57,238 nt of DNA, taken from contig NZ_CABQHJ010000017.1 of NCBI RefSeq assembly GCF_902463975.1, positions 1 through 57,238 on the forward strand, read 5' to 3'. Of the stretch, positions 7,647-15,728 are shown piece by piece (positions within the stretch are counted from its first letter, which is position 1; every line of letters begins with the position of its first letter). The notes under the pieces are model-generated. The model worked only from the letters and a program-made list of their open reading frames with translations. It did not search any database and was not told where the DNA came from. The translations under genes were made by a program, and so were the position numbers. Source of the stretch: Phascolarctobacterium_A sp902463975. GTDB lineage: Bacteria > Bacillota > Negativicutes > Acidaminococcales > Acidaminococcaceae.

Positions 7647-8507
7647 TTACTTTCTGTGAGGAATATCACGATGCGTCACATCAACGCTGTAACCCTTTTC
7701 ACGCAGATATTCGTACAATTTATTGGCAATAAAAACGCTGCGGTGCTGTCCGCCTGTGCAGCCGACGCTGATAACAAGCTGTGCCTTGCCTTCGTTAATA
7801 TATTGCGGTACAAGAAAATCGAGCAGCTGCTCCTCAAGCTTAAGATACTGGAAGGTCTGCGGATAGCGGCAGATAAAATCCGCTACCGGGCGGTCGTTGC
7901 CGGTCATATTGCGCAGCTCCTCCACATAAAACGGATTCGGCAAAAAACGCACATCCAGAACCAGATCGCTGTCCAGCGGCAGACCATGCTTGAAGCCGAA
8001 CGAACGCACAACAATGCCCATACGCTCTTTAGAAGAGCCCTCGCCAAACATTTCTGTTACCTTAGCCTTCAGCTGTGCCGTAGTCAGCGTTGAGGTATCA
8101 ATAATATGCGTAGCCTTTTCGCGCAGCGGATCAAGCAATTCACGCTCACAGGTAATATTCTTCAGCAAGGTATTGCGCTCACCCAAGGGATGACGACGAC
8201 GCGTTTCCTTGTAACGGCGCACCAGTGTCGCATCGGAAGCATCCAAAAACAGCAGCTCATATTTTTGGCCGCTGGCCTCCATCTCATCCAAAACCTGCAG
8301 CAGCTTATCAAAAAAGCGTCCGCCACGGATATCAACAACAAGAGCTACCTTTTCCTCCGAAGTCTGACGGCAAAGCTCCGCAAACTTAGGAATCAAGGTC
8401 GCCGGCAAATTGTCAATGCAAAAGAAATTTAAATCCTCCAGGGTACGCACAACCTGCGTTTTGCCTGCACCGGACATACCGGTAATAATAAGAAAGTGTG
8501 ACTGCAT
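7647..8507 (-). CDS. rapZ: RapZ/YvcJ family nucleotide-binding protein
   Basis: A 286-residue P-loop protein with Walker A GMSGAGKT at residues 10-17 and the conserved C-terminal motif GCTGGQHRSV. In E. coli RapZ adapts RNase E to the small RNA GlmZ; in Firmicutes the YvcJ homologue binds GTP and RNA-related roles are less clear. The ATG at 8507 has AGAGGTG seven bases upstream. First gene of the rapZ-yvcK-whiA-deacetylase operon; TATAAT is present about 30 bases upstream of the start, without a clear -35. Confidence 0.95.
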   Translation of the reverse strand: MQSHFLIITGMSGAGKTQVVRTLEDLNFFCIDNLPATLIPKFAELCRQTSEEKVALVVDIRGGRFFDKLLQVLDEMEASGQKYELLFLDASDATLVRRYKETRRRHPLGERNTLLKNITCERELLDPLREKATHIIDTSTLTTAQLKAKVTEMFGEGSSKERMGIVVRSFGFKHGLPLDSDLVLDVRFLPNPFYVEELRNMTGNDRPVADFICRYPQTFQYLKLEEQLLDFLVPQYINEGKAQLVISVGCTGGQHRSVFIANKLYEYLREKGYSVDVTHRDIPHRK

Positions 8508-8665
8508 TTTGCTTCACCTCTTGAAAGTCATTAGTAATTTATATTATATCATAAAATTTGCCGTAGAGGGCAGTGCGTCCGCAAATAAATGATGGATTGA
8601 TGATATGGATTTCTCATACGTCGAAAGATTGATGATGCGGAAGACGGTGCGTTATCACGCACGCA

Positions 8666-8712
8666 TAAAAAAATAAGCAGACTGGTCGCAACTCCAGTCT
8701 GCTTATCTTTTT
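8666..8712 (-). terminator. Terminator of bioB
   Basis: A 13-bp perfect stem (ATAAGCAGACTGG / CCAGTCTGCTTAT) with an 8-base loop and a run of seven T on the minus strand. It lies about 45 bases past the bioB stop and isolates bioB from rapZ. Confidence 0.93.
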
Positions 8713-8758
8713 GAGATTTTAAGGTGTAAGATTGTATTAAAAATTCATGGAAAACTAA

Positions 8759-9748
8759 TTAATCCAGATTCGGCATGCTGCGCGGACGATCAAGATCCTT
8801 GAGCATCTGCATATCGCGGTCAGTACCGCGGCCGGCAGTAGTCAGATAACCGCCGATCATAATGCCGCTTGCACCGCCATTGAGTGCCAGTGCCTGCAGG
8901 TCACGCAGGTTTACTTCGCGACCGCCTGCGGTACGGATTTGTGCCTTCGGCAGAACAAAACGGAAAACAGCGAACGCACGCAGAATTTCCAGCGGCGGCA
9001 GCGGTTTGTTGTTTTCAAACGGAGTGCCCGGAATCGGAGTCAGCATATTCAGAGGTACGCTGTCAATACCAAGCTCCTTCAGAGTGAAGGCCCATTCTAC
9101 ACGCTGCTCACGTGTTTCGCCAAGTCCTAAAATACCACCGCTGCAAACACGCAGGCCGGCAGCCTGTGCATTTTTGATGGTAACAAATTTATCAGCATAG
9201 GTATGAGTAGTGCAGATATTCGGGAAGTTGCTGCCTGCGGTTTCCAGATTGGAATGATAGCGGGTTACGCCAGCCTTGCGCAGCTCTTTTGCCTGCTCTA
9301 CAGTCAAAATGCCCAAAGAAGCGCAAACCTCAATGTGCAGTTCTTCTTTAATACGTTTCAGGGTACGACAGATGTTTTCAAAGTCATCAGCCTTGCTCTG
9401 TCCACGACCGCTGGTAACGATGGAGAAGCGTACAGCACCTGCTTCCTTAGCTTTTTTAGCTGCATTGAAGATTTCCTCTTCGCTCAGCAGACCGTATTCC
9501 TTAACACCGGTATGATAATGTGCGGATTGTGCGCAGAACTTGCAGTTCTCGCTGCATTTACCGCTGCGGCCGTTGATGATTGCACAGCAATCAACAGCAT
9601 CGCCGGCATATTTTTGGCGAATCTTATCAGCCATAGCTAAAAGCAGCATGGTGTCGTCATCGCTCACGTTAATCAAAAATTCAGCTTCTTCTTTAGTAAT
9701 ATCCTGACCGTTCAAAACCTTCTCGGCCAGTGCAATAATCTTTTGCAT
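8759..9748 (-). CDS. bioB: Biotin synthase BioB
   Basis: Radical SAM enzyme inserting sulfur into dethiobiotin. The 329-residue protein carries the family motif CSENCKFC (CxxxCxxC) followed by AQSAHY, plus YHSNLETA, which matches the BioB substrate-binding region, and RTAGGREVNLRDLQ near the C terminus. The ATG at 9748 has AGGGATGTG upstream. It is monocistronic, with no other biotin synthesis gene in the window, and two BirA operators span its promoter. Together with bioY this suggests either uptake and conversion of dethiobiotin, or that earlier steps are encoded elsewhere. Confidence 0.96.
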   Translation of the reverse strand: MQKIIALAEKVLNGQDITKEEAEFLINVSDDDTMLLLAMADKIRQKYAGDAVDCCAIINGRSGKCSENCKFCAQSAHYHTGVKEYGLLSEEEIFNAAKKAKEAGAVRFSIVTSGRGQSKADDFENICRTLKRIKEELHIEVCASLGILTVEQAKELRKAGVTRYHSNLETAGSNFPNICTTHTYADKFVTIKNAQAAGLRVCSGGILGLGETREQRVEWAFTLKELGIDSVPLNMLTPIPGTPFENNKPLPPLEILRAFAVFRFVLPKAQIRTAGGREVNLRDLQALALNGGASGIMIGGYLTTAGRGTDRDMQMLKDLDRPRSMPNLD

Positions 9749-9772
9749 TGTAATTCACATCCCTAACCTTAG

Positions 9773-9802
9773 TAGTTAACCGACGCCATTCGTTAGTTAA
9801 CT
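9773..9802. promoter_or_regulatory. BirA operator O1 of bioB
   Basis: TAGTTAACC, 13 bases, AGTTAACTG on the plus strand: the same spacing as the bioY site with one arm mismatch (AG for GG). It begins at the predicted transcription start and extends into the leader. Confidence 0.82.
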
Positions 9803-9808
9803 GTATCT

Positions 9809-9837
9809 ATTATATAGCAGAATTTCGCTTGCGTCAA
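9809..9837 (-). promoter_or_regulatory. bioB promoter
   Basis: TTGACG (9832-9837), 17 bases, TATAAT (9809-9814) on the minus strand; predicted start near 9802. Confidence 0.88.
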
Positions 9838-9861
9838 CCGTTAATTTGCAGAAGTTAACTT
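9831..9861. promoter_or_regulatory. BirA operator O2 of bioB
   Basis: GCGTCAACC, 13 bases, AGTTAACTT on the plus strand. It overlaps the -35 box and lies 58 bases from O1 arm to arm. Confidence 0.82.
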
Positions 9862-9870
9862 CAATATAAC

Positions 9871-9916
9871 AAAAAGCACGCCATGCCGCGAGCCAAAGCT
9901 CACAGCGCAGCGCGCT
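9871..9916 (-). terminator. Terminator of the chromate-transporter operon
   Basis: A stem of about 19 pairs with G-U pairs and one mismatch (AGCGCGCTGCGCTGTGAGC / GCTCGCGGCATGGCGTGCT), loop TTTG, then TTTTTG on the minus strand. It lies 14 bases past the second chrA stop and only ten bases from BirA operator O2. Confidence 0.88.
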
Positions 9917-9929
9917 ATTACAGTAAATA

Positions 9930-10499
9930 TCAGCGAATACCCGCGATACCCAAAATTAAGCCCAAAACACCGCTCATGCACAGGGTACGGATAACGCTTA
10001 CCTTATGACGGATACACCACAGGGAAATCGGCAGCACGATACAGCCAAGCAAATCCACCTTGGTAAAATCATTCGGCAGTGTTTCAGTATTCCACAGCGC
10101 CAGCATTACAAAGCTTAATCCGGCAGAGCAGATGAGTGCCACAACCGCAGGACGCAGGCCGTTCAGAATACCGCGAATCGGACCGATATCGCCATATTTA
10201 AAGAATAATTTTGCGAGTGCCAGTACAATAAACACCGAAGGGAAAACAAAGCCCACAGTTGCCGCAACAGCACCGGGCAAGCCTGCAACCTTTGTACCGA
10301 CGAACGTCGCCGCATTGATACCGATAGGACCCGGTGTCATCTGCGAAATAGTAAAAATATCAATAAACTGCGGCATAGTCATCCATGCATGATTTTCAAT
10401 AACCTCAGCCTGAATCAACGGCATAGAAGCATAACCGCCGCCGACGCAAAAGGCACCAACCTTGACAAAGCTCCAGAAAAGCTCCCAATAAATATACAT
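9930..10499 (-). CDS. Chromate transporter family protein, short chain (second of pair)
   Basis: A 189-residue half-length ChrA protein. Family patterns are visible: FVKVGAFCVGGGYASMPLIQ at the N terminus and TISQMTPGPIGINAATFVG. Short ChrA proteins are encoded as adjacent pairs that probably form a heterodimer in the cytoplasmic membrane. Known members export chromate by proton or sulfate-linked exchange, but in anaerobes the physiological anion is often unknown. AAGGAGG precedes the ATG, 12 bases after the first half. Confidence 0.88.
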   Translation of the reverse strand: MYIYWELFWSFVKVGAFCVGGGYASMPLIQAEVIENHAWMTMPQFIDIFTISQMTPGPIGINAATFVGTKVAGLPGAVAATVGFVFPSVFIVLALAKLFFKYGDIGPIRGILNGLRPAVVALICSAGLSFVMLALWNTETLPNDFTKVDLLGCIVLPISLWCIRHKVSVIRTLCMSGVLGLILGIAGIR

Positions 10500-10511
10500 C
10501 TCGCCGCCTCC

Positions 10512-11078
10512 TTACGCGTACTTTTTGTCACGCAGCAGGAAGAAGCCGATAATAGCATCCACAACGACTGCATACATCAGATTTACATTAAAGAAATAAT
10601 TGGCAATAAAGGTACCAACAATAATCAAAAGCGGCAGTGCCAATTTTTTCTTCAGCTCCTTTTTGAGCAGGTCAATCGCCACGTTAATAATAATAGCCGT
10701 CGCACCGCACTGCATGCCCTTCAAAACCAGCTGAATATATTGGTTATGCGCAAAGGCATCATAAGCATAGGAAATAACGCTCAGGGTAATCAGTGGCGGC
10801 AGAATAGTTGCCAGCAAAGCAGTAAGCGTACCGCGGATACCGCCAAGCTTGTAGCCCATACTGATTGCCGCATTGGCTGCCACAACACCCGGCGCGGACT
10901 GCGCAATCGCCACCAGGTTCAGCGCTTCCTTATCATCCATCCATTTATACTCGTCAACAAATTTGGCCTTCAGCAACGGAATGATGACAAAACCGCCGCC
11001 GATAGTAAAGGCACTAATTATAAAGGTCGATTTAAACAGCTTCCAGTAAAAATCTTTTTCGGCTGCAGCTTCACCCAT
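10512..11078 (-). CDS. Chromate transporter family protein, short chain (first of pair)
   Basis: A 188-residue half-length ChrA protein with the matching patterns FKSTFIISAFTIGGGFVIIP and VAIAQSAPGVVAANAAISMG. I chose the ATG at 11078 because GGAG lies nine bases upstream; the TTG two codons earlier is too close to it. It is the partner of the next gene in a two-gene operon ended by a strong terminator. Substrate is inferred only from family membership. Confidence 0.87.
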   Translation of the reverse strand: MGEAAAEKDFYWKLFKSTFIISAFTIGGGFVIIPLLKAKFVDEYKWMDDKEALNLVAIAQSAPGVVAANAAISMGYKLGGIRGTLTALLATILPPLITLSVISYAYDAFAHNQYIQLVLKGMQCGATAIIINVAIDLLKKELKKKLALPLLIIVGTFIANYFFNVNLMYAVVVDAIIGFFLLRDKKYA

Positions 11079-11192
11079 TATCAACAGCTCCTTCTGTCTA
11101 TAGAATGAAATTATTATAGCATATTTGCCAGCAAAAAAACATAATTAGACTACACTAATACCCAGAAAATTTTTCACATCAGCTTTTTTGTA

Positions 11193-11236
11193 ACAAAAAA
11201 GCACACCCTGCTACCAAATCAGTAACAGAGTGTGCA
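11193..11236 (-). terminator. Terminator of groESL
   Basis: Stem GCACACTCTG...CAGGGTGTGC followed by TTTTTTG on the minus strand, about 55 bases past the groEL stop. Confidence 0.85.
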
Positions 11237-11288
11237 ATCTATAGCCTACTCAAGCTATATTATACAATTTTGACATCCGGTCTGCAGC

Positions 11289-12920
11289 TTACATCATACC
11301 GGGCATGCCGCCGCCCATCGGAGGCATTGCCGGCATAGCAGCGCCTTCCTTAGCAGGTTTGTCAGCTACGATGGATTCAGTGGTCAGAACCATAGAAGCG
11401 ATGCTTGCAGCATTTTGCAGTGCGCTTCTGGTAACCTTAGTCGGGTCAACGATACCTGCTTCGATCATGTCAACATACTCTTCGGTCAGAGCGTTGAAGC
11501 CATAGCCCTTGCGGCTGCGTTTAATGGTATCAACGATAACAGCGCCTTCCAGGCCAGCGTTGTAAGCGATTTGACGAACAGGCTCTTCAATAGCGCGTTT
11601 AACGATTTCTACGCCGGTCTTCTCATCGCCGGTAGCTTTGATTTTTGCCAGAGCAGGCTGTACTTGCAGCAGAGCAGTACCGCCGCCGGCAACAATGCCT
11701 TCAGCAACAGCAGCGCGGGTAGCGTTCAGAGCATCTTCAATGCGCAGTTTTTTATCTTTCAGCTCAACTTCGGTAGCAGCGCCGACTTTGATAACAGCTA
11801 CGCCACCGGCCAGTTTAGCCAGACGTTCTTGCAGTTTTTCTTTATCGAAATCAGAAGTGGTTTCCGGAATTTGTGCACGGATTTGAGCAACGCGTGCAGC
11901 AATAGCATCTTTATCACCCAAGCCGTCAACGATGGTGGTCAATTCTTTGGTTACACGAACCTGACCTGCGCGGCCAAGGTCTGCCATGCTTGCGCTGTCC
12001 AGTTTACGGCCAACTTCTTCACTGATAACGGTTGCACCGGTCAGAGTAGCGATATCCTGCAGCATTGCTTTACGACGGTCGCCGAAGCCAGGAGCTTTAA
12101 CAGCAACTGCCTTGAAGGTGCCACGCAGCTTGTTAACAACCAGGGTTGCCAATGCTTCGCCTTCAACATCTTCAGCGATGATTAAGAGTTCGCCGCCATT
12201 TTGAACAACCTTTTCCAAAACCGGCATAATGTCAGCAATCATGGTGATTTTTCTGTCGGTAATAAATACATACGGATTGCTCAGAACAGCTTCCATTTTA
12301 TCAGCATCGGTTGCCATATACGGGGAAATGTAGCCACGGTCGAACTGCATGCCTTCAACAGTTTCCAGATGAGTTTCCATAGTCTTGGATTCTTCAACAG
12401 TGATAACGCCGTCGTCACCAACCTTTTCCATAGCATCAGCAATCAGATTACCGATTTCGTCGTCAGCTGCGGAGATAGAAGCAACCTGTGCTTTTGCTGC
12501 TTTGGTTTCAACCTTTTGGGAAACATTTTTCAGTTCGTCAACTAATACGTCAACTGCTTTTTTGATGCCTTTTTTCAGAACCATCGGGTTAGCGCCGGCA
12601 GCTACGTTACGCATGCCTTCGTTAATCATAGCCTGTGCCAAAACAGTAGCAGTTGTAGTACCGTCGCCGGCAACATCGTTGGTTTTGATGGATACTTCTT
12701 TAACCAGCTGTGCGCCCATGTTTTCAAACGGATCTTCCAGTTCGATGTCGCGGGCAATGGTTACACCGTCATTGGTGATGGTCGGTGCGCCGAATTTCTT
12801 TTCCAGTACAACGTTACGGCCTTTAGGACCGAGGGTTACTTTTACAGCGTCAGCCAGAGCATTTACGCCACGCTCCAGGCTGCGACGAGCTTCTTCATTA
12901 AACAGGATTTGTTTAGCCAT
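11289..12920 (-). CDS. groL: 60-kDa chaperonin GroEL
   Basis: The 543-residue cytosolic chaperonin that forms tetradecameric folding rings with GroES. It starts MAKQILFNEEARR, contains GDGTTTATVLAQ (ATP site) and the hinge and apical segments in order, and ends in the typical Gly-Met tail GGGMPGMM. Length matches the family. AGGAGC precedes the ATG. It lies 108 bases after groES in the usual groES-groEL order and shares the CIRCE-controlled promoter. Confidence 0.98.
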   Translation of the reverse strand: MAKQILFNEEARRSLERGVNALADAVKVTLGPKGRNVVLEKKFGAPTITNDGVTIARDIELEDPFENMGAQLVKEVSIKTNDVAGDGTTTATVLAQAMINEGMRNVAAGANPMVLKKGIKKAVDVLVDELKNVSQKVETKAAKAQVASISAADDEIGNLIADAMEKVGDDGVITVEESKTMETHLETVEGMQFDRGYISPYMATDADKMEAVLSNPYVFITDRKITMIADIMPVLEKVVQNGGELLIIAEDVEGEALATLVVNKLRGTFKAVAVKAPGFGDRRKAMLQDIATLTGATVISEEVGRKLDSASMADLGRAGQVRVTKELTTIVDGLGDKDAIAARVAQIRAQIPETTSDFDKEKLQERLAKLAGGVAVIKVGAATEVELKDKKLRIEDALNATRAAVAEGIVAGGGTALLQVQPALAKIKATGDEKTGVEIVKRAIEEPVRQIAYNAGLEGAVIVDTIKRSRKGYGFNALTEEYVDMIEAGIVDPTKVTRSALQNAASIASMVLTTESIVADKPAKEGAAMPAMPPMGGGMPGMM

Positions 12921-13028
12921 TTTATATCGCTCCTTAAGTTACTTTATTATTAAACTACATATTGATTTGCGCCGTGCTTTGTGCAGTACCGATAACGACA
13001 CAGACGGTGCTTTCTGCAACGCCAAAAA

Positions 13029-13322
13029 TTATTTCTCGATTACAGCGAATAAATCACGCTCATTGAGAATCAGATATTCCTTACCTTCATGTTTAATAGG
13101 AGTGCCATTATATTTAGCGAAAATTACTTCATCGCCAACCTTAACAGAAGGTTTTACAAATACGCCGTGGTCATATTTACCAGCGCCAACTGCCAGTACT
13201 TTACCTTGTTGCGGTCTTTCTTTCACAGCGGTGTCCGGCAGGAAAATACCGCTGGCGGTTTTTTCTTCTACTACTACAGCCTCAACAATAACATGATCAG
13301 CCAAAGGTTTTAAATTTAACAT
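13029..13322 (-). CDS. groS: Co-chaperonin GroES
   Basis: A 97-residue lid protein for GroEL, starting MLNLKPLADHVIVEAV and containing the mobile-loop region (EEKTASGIFLPDTA) and VIFAKYNGT. AAAGGGG lies upstream of the ATG at 13322. First gene of the heat-shock operon; a perfect CIRCE element lies just upstream, so HrcA control is expected. Confidence 0.97.
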   Translation of the reverse strand: MLNLKPLADHVIVEAVVVEEKTASGIFLPDTAVKERPQQGKVLAVGAGKYDHGVFVKPSVKVGDEVIFAKYNGTPIKHEGKEYLILNERDLFAVIEK

Positions 13323-13380
13323 TTTTCATAACCCCTTTCGAGTATTCTTACTAACGTGAGAGTAATTTGCTTCTTGGTTA

Positions 13381-13407
13381 TTAGCACTCATTTATCACGA
13401 GTGCTAA
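13381..13407. promoter_or_regulatory. CIRCE operator (HrcA site)
   Basis: TTAGCACTC, nine bases, GAGTGCTAA: an exact match to the CIRCE consensus, placed just downstream of the predicted groES transcription start. HrcA binding here represses groESL without heat stress. Confidence 0.97.
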
Positions 13408-13418
13408 CCACAATTCTT

Positions 13419-13446
13419 ATTATATCCATATTAGGAAAAAATGCAA
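13419..13446 (-). promoter_or_regulatory. groESL promoter
   Basis: TTGCAT (13441-13446), 16 bases, TATAAT (13419-13424) on the minus strand, a housekeeping sigma-factor promoter adjoining CIRCE. Confidence 0.82.
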
Positions 13447-13559
13447 GTACTTTTTTGCTGTTTTTTACAAATTTGTCGCAAATTCAGCTTCACACCCTCA
13501 AAAACCTGCTTCAGCGCTCTATTTTTTTGCTTCGCAGGTTCAAAATTCTGCTTGAGCAC

Positions 13560-13588
13560 AAAAAAAGAGCAGTTCGTACTGCTCTTTT
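13560..13588 (-). terminator. Terminator after the ANTAR regulator
   Basis: AAGAGCAGT ACGA ACTGCTCTT stem followed by at least six T on the minus strand, starting just past the regulator stop codon. Confidence 0.92.
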
Positions 13589-13591
13589 AGC

Positions 13592-14179
13592 TTATCCTTG
13601 TTTCTTCGCCGCCGCGGCAATAATGCTTTCCGCAAGCTCCTTCAGGCTGATACGTTTAGCCATACTGAACTGCTGCATCTTACGATACGCTTCCTGTTCC
13701 GTCATGCCATGCGCTGTCATCAGAATACCCTTGGCACGGTCCAGCAGCTTACGTGTCTCCAGACTTTCCTTCAGCTTATCAAGCTCCAGATTAAGCTTCT
13801 GCATTTCCTGAAAGCGCTTGGCTGCAATCTCCATTGCCGGAAAGAGCTGCTCCTCACGCACAGGCTTAACAAGATAAGCAATAACGCCTGCCTCAGATGC
13901 CTGCTCAACAATATCCTGCTGACTGTATGCTGTCAACAGTAATACCGGAGCAATATTATCGGCAGCAATGATTTTTGCGGCCGTAATACCATCCATGACG
14001 GGCATTTTTACGTCCATGATGATAAAATCCGGCTTTAATTCTGCAGCCAGCTTCACTGCCTCCTGTCCGTTCGCTGCCTCGCCTACTATGTCATGACCGG
14101 CATCTGCCAGCATTTCGCGCAAATCAAGACGCAAAATAGCTTCGTCATCTGCCAATAATATTCTCAGTTTATTTAACAT
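13592..14179 (-). CDS. ANTAR-domain response regulator (antiterminator)
   Basis: A 195-residue regulator. An N-terminal receiver domain has phospho-acceptor D56 (DFIIMDVKMP) and the DD pair at 11-12. A coiled linker leads to a C-terminal ANTAR RNA-binding domain (RKLLDRAKGILMTAHGMTEQEAYRKMQ). Proteins like AmiR, NasT and EutV bind paired hexaloop hairpins in leader RNAs and prevent termination. It overlaps the histidine kinase gene by 11 bases, so the two form a two-component system. Its RNA target is not evident in this window. Confidence 0.94.
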   Translation of the reverse strand: MLNKLRILLADDEAILRLDLREMLADAGHDIVGEAANGQEAVKLAAELKPDFIIMDVKMPVMDGITAAKIIAADNIAPVLLLTAYSQQDIVEQASEAGVIAYLVKPVREEQLFPAMEIAAKRFQEMQKLNLELDKLKESLETRKLLDRAKGILMTAHGMTEQEAYRKMQQFSMAKRISLKELAESIIAAAAKKQG

Positions 14180-15560
14180 CTTCCAGCCCCTCCTTTGGAA
14201 TTGTTACTAAAGCAAGTGTACCGCCATCCTCACGATTCGTCAAGCGGAAGCTTCCCTGCAGGTCTGCTTCCGCCATTGTCTTGATTATTTTCAGCCCTAA
14301 GCTATGACGACTGCTATTTAAGGAAAAACCTTCCGGAAGACCAACTCCGTCATCAGCAATTGACAAAACGTACTGTTTGCTCTCTTCTGTAAAACGCACC
14401 TGCAGACTGCCGCTCATGCGCCCTTCATAAGCATGTTCTATAGTATTCTGCAGCAATTCGTTTAAAATCAACGCAATGCTCGTCGCCTTGTCCGATGGCA
14501 GCTGTACAGGATCTGCTTTAAAATCAGCATGCAGCATAAATTCAGGATTCAGCATGCTGCTGATAATCGCCTGATAAATTCCCTTAGCTACTTTACCGAC
14601 ATCAATCAGACCAGCATCCTGCTGCGATAGATATTCATGCACAATTGCGATGCTGTTGACTCTGTTGACGCAGTCACGCAAAACTATTTTAGTTTCATCA
14701 CACTGCGCGCGGCGCTCCTGCAAGCGCAGAAGACTGGCAATAGTCTGCAGATTATTCTTTACGCGGTGATGAATCTCTTTGATTACGACAGATTTTATCA
14801 GCAGCTCCTCGTCCTTTTTTCGCAGCTCAGTGATATCCTGCAAAATGACAATTGCACAACCAGCCTTCGGCCTTGGTATTACCGGAAGAATGCGTATAGA
14901 AAGCAACAGCCCATGCATGGTAAACTCCTTGCTTTCTGCCGTGCCAGTTTCCATAACCATGCCAACAAGCGGCCAGTTAATAGCAACATCATTAGTACGG
15001 CAGCCAATAAGGTTGGAAATATCCATCACGTCAAACATGTGTCGCGCACGATTATTGGCAGCAATAATCACTCTGTTGGTATCTACCACCATAATACCGT
15101 CAGAAGGCAGCAGACGGCGATAGTTATTGTTATTGCTCACATCCTGGCGCAGGCTGCACAAAAGCTCCAGCGCCTGGGCAATAATAATATCATCAGGAGC
15201 AGCACTTTCAAAGCTTACAGCGCCATAGCAATGGCCACGACTGTCGCGCAGCGGGAAAACCTTCAGGCTGCTGAACATACCCAAGGCCCACTCCCGCTTG
15301 CCGTTGACAGGCACATTTTTCTGCAGCACACGCGCTACAAGCGGTTCCTCAACCGCCCGCACACGTCGCCCTGTCATATCAGGACGCACATTGCCAACCT
15401 GAGTCATCGGCTGTTCCTGCTTATAAACATTTAAAAACTTTTTATTTTCTCCCGGCAGATAAATCGTCACAGCAGCATGCGCTATATCTGCTGCCAAGCC
15501 GAGCACCTGTGGCATAGCTTGTAAACTGTTTCTTTGTTCTGCTGTTAAATTGCTCAGCAT
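14169..15560 (-). CDS. HisKA_2-type sensor histidine kinase partner of the ANTAR regulator
   Basis: A 463-residue soluble kinase with no clear membrane segment. It has an N-terminal GAF-like sensory region, a PAS-like middle segment (GIMVVDTNRVIIAANNRA), the HisKA_2 phospho-acceptor motif EIHHRVKNNLQTIASL, and an HATPase domain (LILNELLQNTIEHAYEG, ADDGVGLPEGF). This architecture matches EutW/PdtaS kinases that pair with ANTAR regulators. The signal is unknown; ethanolamine or nitrogen sources are precedents only. GGGGAAAC precedes the ATG, and the upstream gap holds the DnaA-box-like cluster. Confidence 0.92.
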   Translation of the reverse strand: MLSNLTAEQRNSLQAMPQVLGLAADIAHAAVTIYLPGENKKFLNVYKQEQPMTQVGNVRPDMTGRRVRAVEEPLVARVLQKNVPVNGKREWALGMFSSLKVFPLRDSRGHCYGAVSFESAAPDDIIIAQALELLCSLRQDVSNNNNYRRLLPSDGIMVVDTNRVIIAANNRARHMFDVMDISNLIGCRTNDVAINWPLVGMVMETGTAESKEFTMHGLLLSIRILPVIPRPKAGCAIVILQDITELRKKDEELLIKSVVIKEIHHRVKNNLQTIASLLRLQERRAQCDETKIVLRDCVNRVNSIAIVHEYLSQQDAGLIDVGKVAKGIYQAIISSMLNPEFMLHADFKADPVQLPSDKATSIALILNELLQNTIEHAYEGRMSGSLQVRFTEESKQYVLSIADDGVGLPEGFSLNSSRHSLGLKIIKTMAEADLQGSFRLTNREDGGTLALVTIPKEGLEDVK

Positions 15561-15587
15561 GTTTCCCCTCTTCTTCCTGCTGTTGTC

Positions 15588-15713
15588 CTTTCCACAGCTT
15601 TTTCTAATTAATCCACTATTTTATCCACTATATCCACAAGCTTTTCCACAACATTAATGCGCTTATATATGGATATTTCCAAGTTATCCACAACATCCAC
15701 AGGCTTATACACC
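15588..15713 (+). repeat. Cluster of DnaA-box-like 9-mers, all in one orientation
   Basis: Within about 125 bases the plus strand carries one exact TTATCCACA (15684-15692), one TTTTCCACA (15642-15650) fitting the relaxed TTWTNCACA, and near matches CTTTCCACA (15588), TTATCCACT (15621), ATATCCACA (15630), TAATCCACT (15609), ACATCCACA (15693) and TTATACACC (15705). They fill the gap between tsaD and the histidine kinase gene, where the kinase promoter must be. Confidence 0.7.
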
Positions 15714-15728
15714 ATAAAAGACATTTGT

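Noticed and set aside
15588..15713. oriC
   Set aside because: DnaA-like boxes are present, but there is no dnaA/dnaN or parAB nearby and no clear AT-rich unwinding element with trinucleotide motifs, so I call only a box cluster.
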